Shown here one piece after another: positions 25,560 to 37,925 of a stretch of 64,000 nt of DNA. Both the position numbers and the translations under genes were made by a program. Source of the DNA: Perca fluviatilis (lineage: Eukaryota > Chordata > Actinopteri > Perciformes > Percidae); the NCBI RefSeq assembly GCF_010015445.1, contig NC_053121.1, positions 25,948,434 to 26,012,433 on the forward strand. Direction: 5' to 3'. How positions within the stretch are numbered: position 1 is the first letter of the stretch; every line of letters starts with the position of its first letter. The notes below the pieces were generated by a model. That model saw only the letters and a list, made by a program, of their open reading frames with translations, ran no database searches and was not told the origin of the DNA.

Positions 25560-27440
25560 ACCTTCCACAAAATGATGCGTTGGTGTGAGGGTGATTGTTA
25601 AAACCTCCAAATAATAAAATAAAGGAATTTTTCGGCTTTGGTTTGCTATGTTTAAAAAATCACTCATCATGTAAATCTGTATGTGCAGCAGTGCATAAAA
25701 TGTCTAGTCAAATCAACTGGAAATCTGTGTCTCAGCACTCCAAAGTCATTGGTTGTGTATTACTGAAGTGTGTGCCTTCAATAATACAAGTACCTTTTGC
25801 CAAATTCCTTTAATGTATAAATGATGGGTTCTCAAACATAAAAAGCTTCCGAGGAGTATGCTTGGTGCTTAGGCACAGAAACCCACCAAATGATAGATGG
25901 AAATGTGCAGACCTGACACAAGCAGGAAGCTCAATTGTAAACAAGCCCACAGTCATAAACAGTACTCCAACTTTTTTGACTTGACCAATAGTTTGATTGG
26001 TCCAGGGTTTGGTTGTTTGCTCACTTTCAGAATGTCTCTAGAGACCAGATGCTTCTCAGGTGAAGACCTGGGTTTGGGCTGAGCAGTGATGGAAGCACAA
26101 TTATGTGCTTCCCCTTTGTGAGAGGACACTATCAATGGGCAACAACTAAGATGTTCTATAACTTTTATAATTTTTAAAAGTCATCAGTTGTAATTTTAAT
26201 TTGTCACCCGCTGTGGACAAAAGCCATAGACATATGTACACAAGCTAGCACCGCCGATAAACTAGATTAGCTAACCTTAGCCAGCCTGTTGGTTCATGAT
26301 GGAAGCCAGGAGTAACGTTACTGAGGAGGACCAAAGCTATGAGGACATTGTTGCAAATTTATTATCTACGGCGTTTTTAAGATTAACTTTTAATGAAAAG
26401 GTGGAGTCGGCAAAGAAAGACCAACATCTGAGCTTAAATTGAAAATCTAAAGCTTTTGAGAGGCATTTTAACTTCAGCCGCCGCTGCCACTGTTTTGTAT
26501 ATGTTAAGGTTTATTAGGGGAAACTTCCATCATGAAAATTTGCTTCAATCTGTAAATTTAACGTTACCACCATTATGTCCATTTACTGTAATTCTGCATA
26601 ATGACCGTTTCCCAAATAAACCGTAACATACATATATATTTAATTGGCCGCTGTGCTAATGCTAATAATATTATTATTTATTAAAAATATTGCTTGTTTG
26701 TGGTGGTGGGTTTCAAAATACAGGGATTGCTGTTTTTTACTGTCCATGGTTCTTAAGTGTCTGTTACTGATCACTTAGCTGTGTGCACGCTGTAATGATG
26801 TGTAGGCCCATGAAATGTAGTTGGTTTTGTGTGATAGGAGGGGGTCACTGTCATGCGCTTTGCACCCCAGCCGGTTGTCACCATATTTCGCTGAAGTTCA
26901 GACACACAGCCTGTGTGATGACGTGATTTTTTTGTAAGAAGGATTTGCACTTTGCTTTAGAAATAAGCTGTTTTTTTCCGGTTTGGTGATAATACTGACT
27001 CTCTCCCTGCTGTTTGCTCGTTGCATTGTTAAGGCTGGACTAGAGTCTTCATTTTTGTTTCAGAGCTGGAATTGGCATACATAATGTTTGCAGTACTAAA
27101 AAAGAGGACACAATAAGCTAGGCTGGTAACTTGCTTTTTTTTCCCCGACAAGGGAAGGGGGGTCAGATGGCTAAGAGTCACAGTTTGCTACGGTCTACTC
27201 TCAATGATTCAGCATTGATAAATACAGTATGTTCTTACTTTTGAAAGTAAGTTGTAAGTTTACATTTGGGGAATAAACTGTAGCATCAGGACATTCGTAT
27301 TTTTACACATATTTACGTTAATGCAACCGTCTGACTGATTTGGCTGATTTGTATTGCTTACATTGGAATGCTTTTTATTTCTTCTGTGTTTTTGGAGATT
27401 TTAAACTACTGACTATAGTTTCAAGTCATCTCAGATATGG
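25560..27440. other. Probable decayed repeat sequence, no host gene
   Basis: A short open frame at 26296-26442 (+) reads MMEARSNVTEEDQSYEDIVA, then NLLSTAFLRLTFNEKV. It loosely recalls the N-terminus of transposon-derived ZMYM-like proteins in fish. A FERHFN remnant follows after stops. Nothing else is recognised. Confidence 0.25.
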
Positions 27441-27449
27441 GCTTTTTTT

Positions 27450-27770
27450 TCGCCTTCCTAGCAGACCCTCTAAATCTCAGTCGGACAGGATGGGAAGCAT
27501 CAGTAAGCTGCAATCTTCAGGTCTCTCCACAGATTTTCAAAGGGGTTTAAATCCAGGCTTTGGCTGGGCTTCTCAAGAACATACAGAGACAAAGCCACTC
27601 CACTGTTGTCTTGGGTGTGTGATCTGGGTCATTGTACCACTGTTAGGTGAATCTCCACCAACTTCTGGAGTTATATGCACACTGGTTTTTGTCTTGCTCA
27701 TAATTCCCAGTCATGACCAGCTTCTCTGATGCTGGTCGCATTGCAATAAAAACAATGAATACTAAAGATA
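27450..27770. mobile_element. Possible Tc1/mariner-derived remnant
   Basis: Blocks such as GGGTTTAAATCCAGGCTTTG, CTGGGCTTCTCAAGAACAT and GTGTGATCTGGGTCATTGTA resemble a Tc1-related repeat widespread in salmonid and other fish genomes. The ORF spanning it is incidental. TIRs were not found. Confidence 0.4.
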
Positions 27771-28633
27771 AAGGCAGCACACCTTTAAAAATATCGCAAT
27801 TTAGGAACTGTCTTCAAGTCTACCTACATGCAATTTCCTACTTTATAAATTGCACACAACACTTCCTTAGCCTCATACAACACCCTATTAACTCCCACTA
27901 TTAAACGGCAAATGGAATTCCCACTGAGAATATTAATATGCACCTAAATCAGATTGTCATTCAATTACTTCTAAGGGAGAATGAGAAAGTTTGACTACAA
28001 ATCTAAGAACGGGAAACTTCACTGAGTGTGAAATAGATTTTAATATATATTATTTATTTATTTTAAAGGTTGAGATGGTCTGATGTTGGTGTTATTGGTA
28101 GTCGTCGTTGTGACACTCCCAATTTCCAATTGGCTGCTATCACAGCAGTAATGAAAGCTGCTAATTCAGAGAGCCAAACCAGAGAGTCAAACTATTACTG
28201 AAATTAAAAAGAAGTGGTCAGATATCAAAATTGAAGAAAAGGAGCTTGATACTGCACACTGACAAACCACAGATAACACTAGTGGAGGTCAGGGGACACA
28301 GGTGATATTGTGGCTCACTTCCTGTAAATGTCTGCCTCCTATAATTGGAGAATGCCTCGTCAGGGGTTGTAACCCACAAGGGAGAAAGACCTGCCAAAGA
28401 ATTAAGCTACAGAACCAGGTAAATAAGCTATTCCTTTCTTGTGTACATAGGAGTACACTAGTTTTTTTTTAAAGACTATTTCTTTATTTCACACATGGCA
28501 GTCGATGTACACAAAAGCTATTGTTTATGCCTAGATGGTTATTATGAAAAGGAACAATTATTAGGCTACGCAATTTGATGAGGGACATTTTACTACAGTT
28601 CCTTCACCATCTGTAATTCCCTATCTATATAAA

Positions 28634-28651
28634 AATCTATCTATCTATCTC
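28634..28651. repeat. (ATCT)n short tandem repeat
   Basis: A short run of about four and a half ATCT units. The surrounding 27771-28700 shows no gene. Confidence 0.8.
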
Positions 28652-28704
28652 CAGAAGATCTATACATTAGCCAGCTAGGTCAGCTGTTGAACAAAACAAC
28701 AATT

Positions 28705-28781
28705 TCTAAAAAAAGATTGAGCATACTAATATGTCACAGTGCTTCACTGTGACATATTAGTATGCTCAATCTTTTTTTAGA
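28705..28781. repeat. Perfect 37-bp inverted repeat with 3-nt loop
   Basis: The left arm 28705-28741 and right arm 28745-28781 are exact reverse complements, separated by CTT. The arm contains AAAAAAAGATTGAGCATACT and AATATGTCACAGTG. Absence of any mismatch suggests a recent origin. It could be a tiny foldback insertion, a template-switch (quasi-palindrome) mutation or an assembly fold-back. No ORF or RNA gene is associated. Confidence 0.95.
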
Positions 28782-29318
28782 TTCTAATAAGCATGCATTA
28801 GATGTTGTTATTGAATCAAATGACCTATGCAATAGGAAAGGGTTGCTACTAGGATTTATGTTTGTATTTATGAGACAATAGTAAGGTTACTATGAGGAAA
28901 ATTACAGAATCAAATAGATATGGCTTTTCAATAAACATACTCTACAAATTAGATTATAACAAAGGTTATAGCTGCACCTTGCTGTAAGTAGTAAAACATT
29001 CAGTTTAAAGGTCTATATGGCCCTATGTTGCCATAGAGACCACATTTCTGATGTGTACACTTTGCTGATAAGAAACCTATTGGAACATAGCACTGAAAGT
29101 GCAGCCTGTTTTTTATGTGTTTGTCTATTAGATGAAAATAGTAAATGAATATGCTGTATTTTAGATTAAAAATTTGGGGGAAATAAAATAAATATGGCAC
29201 AATCACTTAGAAAGAGTTATTAAAATCAGATGTCTTCTGGGAAAATCACGAAGGTTGCCAAGCAAGCAGATGATATTCTGAATAATATTCTAGGTCAAAC
29301 AGGCAGCAGTACATTGAT

Positions 29319-30074
29319 TTAAAGGTGTAATAAGCAATGTTAATCCATTACACTTTTTGTCCAATTCAGCGAATATCTCCTCATGGTCACCTAGCTCTCT
29401 ATTTTCTGTGTCCGCTGAAAAAAATCTGGTGTTCCTACACAGCCTTGACTGTGTAAATGGAAAACAAACAGAAAGGTGCACAAGAGCCACACAACACTAT
29501 TCCAGCCAATCAGCAACAGGTGGCGCGTGCAAGCAAGTGATGGGGCGGGGGGAGAGGGACGAGGCAGCAGCCGGCCAAGAGTTATCAACAAGAAGAGTTG
29601 GCAAAGAAAATGACTGAAGAATACAAATTAAAAAAGAAGTTGTATGACCAAGAGAGAAGGAAGATCCTTGTTAACATCGGTGAGGCGTTTCAACGCTGCA
29701 GAAACCTCTTCCTGATGGACACGTGAGTAATAACGTTAGATTTGCTGTTTCACGGTCTGCTGTTTTCAATAGGTCAGTTTGTCCATTTGTTTCACTTTAT
29801 GATGGCTGCTCCCAACTGGTTGGCTTTACAGCAGTAGCGACAGTTTGCCAATCCACAACCTAGCTAACATCGACTCTGCCATATTTCATTTGATCAGCAG
29901 AGACACTAGCAGAAGTGGTTGCTATGGCAATGCGCGTCCACGAATCTGGGGGGCAGAGATTCTGAAGGGGGGGTTGTATGTGTGTATGTCTTAATGTACC
30001 TATTTTTATTTATCTTAACTAAGAATTTGCAGATTGGAATTTGAATTTAAGTAGTTTTAACATTGTTTATACCA
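29319..30074. mobile_element. TTAA-ended repeat with captured exon-like ORF, family D
   Basis: The left end is TTAA at 29319-29322 then AGGTGTAATAAGCAATGTTA. A diverged inverted copy (TTTTAACATTGTTTATACC) occurs near 30056-30074. The block CACTTTTTGTCCAATTCAGC and the following sequence are recalled as a repeated fish element. An exon-like open segment lies inside at 29596-29725. The right boundary is uncertain. Confidence 0.45.
29596..29725 (+). pseudogene. Exon-like fragment in repeat (ERRKILVNIGEAFQR)
   Basis: The frame reads EELAKKMTEEYKLKKKLYDQ, then ERRKILVNIGEAFQRC and ends LFLMDT at a stop. The stop overlaps a strong donor-like GTGAGTAA. The RxNIGxAFxRWR-like motif is one recalled from repeat-associated fish proteins of unknown function. 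It may be a captured first exon inside a MITE. No further exon is visible. Confidence 0.3.
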
Positions 30075-30079
30075 TCATA

Positions 30080-33000
30080 ACTATTATAAATAGACTTAAT
30101 AATGTATGTTTCTAATATTATATTAAGACAGAGAAATGGGCACATTATAAAGTTACTAAAATAGTGGCAATAATCTAACTAGTGCAAATCCAACTCTTTG
30201 TTCCTCTCCAACCTAATAAAATTCAAATGAGCAAGACCCGTGTGTGTGTGTTTATGTGATGTACCTCAACATTATGAAAACCTGATAACCCTGACAGAAT
30301 CTTAAAAATTAAATAAAAATCAAATGTTTCAATGGAATGAACAAATTCCATGCAATATGATTGATAGCAGAAATAAATGTGAAAAACGTAGGACAGGTCA
30401 CTTTTAAATGAACAGTTAATAACACAGGTCCAACAAAAATAGCATGTAATATTATAATATAGTGCTTTTGATCTAGTTGCTGACTTTTTGCTAGCACAGC
30501 CCAGCTGGTATAGCAAGGCACTTTCAAAATTTCCCTAAGACTTTTACTGTGGTTTTTCTCATTATCCCATCTGTTGTAAATTTTTTAAATTGTGAGTCAA
30601 CATGTCAGCTGTAAAATAAATGATGGAGCGACTGCTTTAGTGCAAAGTATCAACTTCAAATGTAAATTTTGAGTTTTTTTCAAAGACAAACATCTCCTTA
30701 GTAAAAAAAAAAAAAAAAGAACATTTATGCATGGCATAGAAGTACTTAAGTGCGTGGCTTGAATTACGTCAATTCTTTCTCAAGCGTCTGCAGCTGCTTT
30801 AGTAAGATACCCTCCCCGGACTGGCATGAGGGAATATCTTCTCAACCCCATGATTCCCTGCAACTGCATTGAAACCAAAAGACAAATGATCTCTTCTGTG
30901 TTCCACCCCATCCAGAAAGGCATTTTGTCTACGTAATACAGAGCCAAGTACTGCTATGAGTTTAAATGGGAAATGGGCACTGCTTTATTATGCTGCAGTG
31001 CCTTGAAATGAATGTGGATAATAGATAGATTCACAGCGGTATTAATATCCTCAGAGTTCATCTTTTTTTTCTCCCCTCATTCTCCATTTTCTCTCTCACA
31101 GGCTCCAAAGTACTTTGCCCTTGGCTATGCCTTATACTAAATAGATTAATGAGAACATTTGTGTCATATTTCCTCTTTTCCCGGATTGTCAAGACAGATT
31201 GTCAGTGCACCACTGATTGAGTGGAATCACCACACAGACTTAGTTCCCATTGTCAGGCCCCACATATTCATCTCTGGGGGGGGATTTAACAAGGCAAATT
31301 GGTCAATGACACGTCTCTCCAGGCTTTGCCGCTGCTATTAAGATGAGGTCAGGGGTATGAAAATAGTGGATTATATGACTACATTTCAAATGGTTATAGT
31401 CTCCAATAGTAAATTTATGAATGAAGGCATATACAGTATATGAATTGTTCATGTAAATGTCAAGAGTAGATTCTTAAAATGAATAAACCAACACCAGTTT
31501 CACTGATACTCCCTGGAGTGAAAAAAAAATATATAGAGAAAACCCCTGGAGATATCTGTTTTTGCAAATAAACCCTTCATACATGCAGTACATGCAGTAT
31601 ACTGTATGTTCAGTATTATTTTCACTCTTATTCATTGGTGTATTATCCTTGAAGAATTCGGAAGATTCAAAGAAAATACTGGTCTATGTTGAAGACATAC
31701 TTGGCAGGCAGATGAGGGGAGGGAAGTTGATGGGAAATGCCTTTGCATTGTTATGATCTGATCAGTAGCATCCATCTATACATCCATCACCATGGCACTC
31801 ACACTATTATTAAACAACTAGCTCACATGAGCTACTGAAAGAGCGCCTATGGCTGAGACACATGTAAGGTATAATTGGTAAATGCTCACAAAATGATGAG
31901 GTTCTCTATTTTTACTTAATGTACTACTAATATAAAAAAAAACACCTCGGTGCCATATTGTTTTTTTTTTTAGGAAGACTGGTACAAAAAGGTAGTGGAA
32001 TGGGAGCTAATCTGGAAATGACAGACCTTTAATGAGAGTTTGAGTTTAAAATTGAAGCAAAACTGTTTTATTTTATTAAGTGTATGCTCAGTGAATATAA
32101 AAAATAAAGTTTTTAAAAACAAACTGCACTTCAAAATGAATGTTGAATGAAGCAGCAAAATAAGGGTAAAAAGTAGCAATCAATATATGGTACATGCTGT
32201 ATACTGCAGTTTACTTCTATATACCATAATGCAACTGATGCTTTCCTGCACAAATTAAGGATTCAATGTACTGTTTATCTTTACAAACTCCTATGGGCAG
32301 TGGTGAATAGGGTGCACCCACCAATGAGGAGGTCTGAGCCCCTTTCAGCCACCCAGATCTCCTTACTTGAAAAACGCTGTCAAGGGCAGATCCTTGTCTG
32401 TTATTCAGATTGAAATTATTTTATCAGCATTATTCAATCAATGCCTTAAGAAGAAAAAATAGAACAGCATTTTCCTCACTTTTAGTGACCTAAGGCCAAG
32501 ACAGACCAACCACTTGTACGCTTGCTTTTTTTTCTAGTGAATAAAACTTGTTGAATGGAAAACAGTTAATTCTGAAATATATTAATCTTATCTTCATTCG
32601 GGATTTGATGAAGGTGCTTTATGACCCAAGGTTAAAACATTTAAAGCACTGAAATCCACTTATGCCTCAAGACTTATGATGTCTTTGTATGCTTAATAAA
32701 GAACACAGAGACAGCTTTCCATGGTTTTAAAGGGAATGCATTTTACTGCTGCTAATGTTTTTATTTTTTTTTTATTTTTGTTGACTTGAAGAATAAAAAC
32801 ACCAATATTAAACAAGAAAGTGCTCAGAGACCATACACCTCCACAAAGGCTGCACAGTTATCAAAATGTGCAGTAGGTTGTTTTAATAATGGACATATAT
32901 AAGAAGTTTTAAATTGCTTCTGGGTCTGGATTTGCATCACGTAGTGATACATTTGTATTAAACCCATGATTAACGGATCTGGAGTACAGGAGTCGTCACA

Positions 33001-35135
33001 GAAACAATGTGCTTTGTCAATGGCAATAATAATGGTCATATATGCACACAAAAAATAATATATAATTTGCCCTTGGCCAAACAGAATAATTTGCCCATGG
33101 CCAAACATTTGCCCTTGGCCAAACATTTGAACAAATTTTATTAAGATTGTTTAGGTATTTATTACTTTATACTTACTTTTTCTATAAGATATGTTGCTAA
33201 TAACCTCCTTGATGGAGGTAATCAAGATGGAAAGGCATTGTCACTACCAAGAAAACCAGATCAAAGAAAGTGAAGGAAAAGTGCTGCTCTAAATTACTTT
33301 GAGCTGGACCTCATTACATTACATCCATTTGACAAGCACTTTGTCCAAAGTGACTCATAACAAAGGAGTATTACGGTGCAATGGATCCAGGATAATTACA
33401 AAAAAAATCCCCAACATTTCTCTTTTTAGCAGAACACGCCTCCAATAGCACTGCAACAAAGAATTGCTTGATTGCATGCAAATTGTCTTGAAGTAAAGTT
33501 CACATCCAGTAAACAAGTAGTCATTCTCATTTTGTGATTTCATGACTGCACTGATGTTGGCAGGGTTTTTAAAGTGGCTATCAAGCTTTTTCTAGCTCAC
33601 TATGGTATGACCATTGGGGGATATGGGTGCTGAAGGACTCCTGTGATACAAAAACTGTAATTGTAAAGCATTTGTGCCAGCCATTAATTTAATTAGCATC
33701 TAAAATGAATTTATCTAAGTGTTCATGAAATGCCACAGCCTGGCTCTGTAACAGTTTGAGAAAAGAAAATAGGCATAGGCTCAAATCAGCAAATTACGAG
33801 TTTAATTGCTAAACGTAAAATAAATAGCTATAGGTATTTTTAGACACCATTGACAAATGTTTTTATATATGCCTACATTCTGTTTGGTTGTAAGAACAAC
33901 TTGAGCTGCTAAAAGTTTAATAAATACCAGAGTATACTTACTTTACTAATATTACATACACAATTATTTTCTGCTCAAAAAAGCCATGTGTCCACAGTGC
34001 ATTGTTAAAAGCATGGCTCTTACCTTTGTCCGGGTCCTATCTGGAACATCTGCAGCTTGCTGCCAATGCCTCCTTACATAATCATGTGAATTGTAATTAA
34101 AATTGACAGGTAGGCTTTGATAATGGCTGAATCCTAGGAGAAAGGAAGAATATCCTATGGAAACATCTCTATGCGCTGGGCTTTGTTAACCCTCTGGAGT
34201 CGAGAGCTCCACTGCCGATTAGTTTCAGTATTGCAGGAGGATCCAGCCACACTGGACTATGTCCAGGTAAACCAGAGTAAATACCATTCAGCTTTAAGCA
34301 TATTTTATTTGGATACAAGCATTGCATTTTGGAAGATGGACGGGATTCTGAACGCCGATGTCCGCACTTCACACAAGGCAGAGCCGAGAGGTATAACTTT
34401 GCGTTCTTTATTCTTTCTAAACTGTATGATTTATTTTATTGAAAATAGCTCAGTGAAATGTCCAGCCCCTGGGCACTGTGCTTTCTGTGTCTCCCTGAAT
34501 AATATAGTTGAATGGCGCTACAGTAGGCTCTCTGCAGTCTCATTCAACCTGCGCTAAGCTAAGCTGTGAACAGGCCTTTTGCATATTCAGTGAAAAGAGC
34601 CGTTACTCCTCTCACTGCTAACGCTTGGTCACAAAACAACGGGCTTACTTTTTTTAAGATTGCAAATTAGAAACAAACAATGGAGCTGATTTCTGATGTG
34701 ATAAAATATAGAGTCGTGCTTTTGCTGTACAGTTGAGATGTGAAAGACATCATGGTCAAAATAAAAAACATTTTAGTCAAGCATGAACTATTGTTATGTT
34801 ACTGTAGTTAAACTTTCCAGTGATAAATGTAATACCAACAGATGCATAGTACGGTGGTATGGGATATATGCACTAAAAGTACTAAAAGAGGTTTTTATTG
34901 CTACCTGTAACCATTATCACTAAATGCTTTAGTAGGCATTGGCCTACTTGACAAAAAACTGAATAATCAATGATGCCATTAACAATCATTATTAATTACC
35001 TTTCATTTAAATATGTATAGGTCTGATGTAAAACTGAAATACATTTTGAATTAGTGTGGGAAAAACATATGTATCATTTTGATGGGTTGTGAAATACAAA
35101 TTGTGTTCAGGCGATAGCAAGTTAGTGATCCAATG
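30080..35135. other. No host exon seen
   Basis: AT-rich sequence. An imperfect tandem repeat lies at 33063-33126. ORFs, including the 128-codon plus-strand ORF at 34171-34557, carry no motif and are probably chance. If diaph2 continues, this is intron or 3' flank. Confidence 0.45.
33063..33126. repeat. Imperfect tandem repeat of TTTGCCCTTGGCCAAACA
   Basis: Three units of about 18 bp, partly separated by AGAATAA. They differ by CTTGG versus CATGG. Each unit is partly palindromic around TGGCCA. It creates a false FGQGQ/FGHGQ peptide repeat on the minus strand. Confidence 0.85.
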
Positions 35136-35253
35136 TCTTAGAGCAGGGGTCTTCAACGTGTTTAGTCATGGACCCCTCAGCTGAGAGACGGAGGAGGGAC
35201 CCCTTATTATATATAATGTATAAAATTGAGTTGCATATTAAACTGGGCCTACA

Positions 35254-35632
35254 AGTAAGTAAGTAAGTAAACTTTATTTATATAGCACCTTTCACAGACA
35301 AGAAGGGTAACAAATAAAAACAACACATAAAATACAAAACCATATGGCTAATTAAATGCTTGTCTAAAAAGATGTGTCTTTAGGTGTTTTCTAAAAGTTT
35401 CCACAGAATCCAAGGCTCTCAAGGCTAAAGGGAGAGAGTTCCAGAGCCTTGGAGCCACCACAGAAAAGTCACGATCACCTCTTGTTTTAAAACGTGTTCT
35501 GGGAACAGTTAAAAGGTCTTGGCTTGAAGACCTCAGAGAGTGACCAGAAATGTGTGCATGCAATAGATCCTGGGTGTAAGAGAGAGCTTGGCCATGCAAG
35601 GCTCTATAAGGCATGGTTTTATTTCAGTTAGC
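35254..35632 (-). mobile_element. L2/jockey-type LINE 3' end, 5'-truncated
   Basis: On the minus strand an 88-codon frame (35614-35348) carries LTVPRTRFKTRGDRDFSVVA, then PRLWNSLPLALRALDSVETF and RKHLKTHLFRQAF. This is the conserved C-terminus after the reverse transcriptase in L2/Maui-type fish LINEs. The 3' UTR ends GTGCTATATAAATAAAG followed by (TTAC)n repeats at about 35254-35272, the usual tail of such elements. It is 5'-truncated and non-functional. Confidence 0.85.
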
Positions 35633-35639
35633 CTAAGCT

Positions 35640-36040
35640 GGTTTGATTTGCATTGAGAGATGATTTTATGGAAAGTACCCTATGCCAATCTCTAGGTATG
35701 GTGAAGGGTATGTGATGATGTGGGGCTATTTTAATTCCAAAGGCCAAGGGAACTTTATCAGGATGCCTAGTATAGTGGATGAAATAACTGGCCTTTAAAA
35801 ATAAAAATCTGCCTGCCTCTATGGGAATTTAACATTGGGGTGTGTATACTTATGCCCCCTGTATTTTTATTTATTTATTTACGATACATTATTCATTCAC
35901 AAAGAAAATTGGTGTCCCTAAAGGTTGGATTTTTTTTTTTTTAATTAAGGCATTAAGATCAATTTCCAAAAGATCATGTTTTTATTCCTCTTTTTAGTAA
36001 ACTTTAGCATGAGTTCATAAACTTATGAGCACCACTGTAT
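35640..36040 (+). mobile_element. Tc1-like non-autonomous fragment
   Basis: Blocks GATGTGGGGCTATTTTAATT, CCAAAGGCCAAGGGAACTTT, GAATTTAACATTGGGGTGTG and TTGGTGTCCCTAAAGGTTGG match a Tc1-derived fish repeat. The terminus ACTTATGAGCACCACTGTA ends at 36039, next to a TA. Only one end is seen, so it is truncated at the LINE junction. Confidence 0.6.
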
Positions 36041-36152
36041 ATTATTATTATTTAATTATTAATTATTATAATTTTTTTAAACTATCATACAATAATTTGG
36101 TGGCCGCCATGCAACCCTGCGGGACCCCCTGTTGAAGATCTCTGTCTTGGAG

Positions 36153-37925
<1,773 letters not shown>

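Larger units (their letters stand above)
35144..36144. mobile_element. hAT element with target duplication, invaded by two others
   Basis: TIRs CAGGGGTCTTCAAC at 35144-35157 and GTTGAAGATCTCTG at 36131-36144 are flanked by octamers TCTTAGAG (35136-35143) and TCTTGGAG (36145-36152). These match at 7 of 8 positions, a typical hAT target duplication. Beyond the TIRs only about 110 bp on the left and 100 bp on the right belong to the hAT element. The centre is a LINE tail and a Tc1-like fragment. Confidence 0.75.

Noticed and set aside
28705..28781. CRISPR-like repeat or bacterial terminator
   Set aside because: It is a single hairpin with no repeat-spacer array, in a vertebrate genomic context.
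34171..34557. 128-codon ORF as a gene
   Set aside because: No recognisable domain, and low-complexity intronic surroundings.
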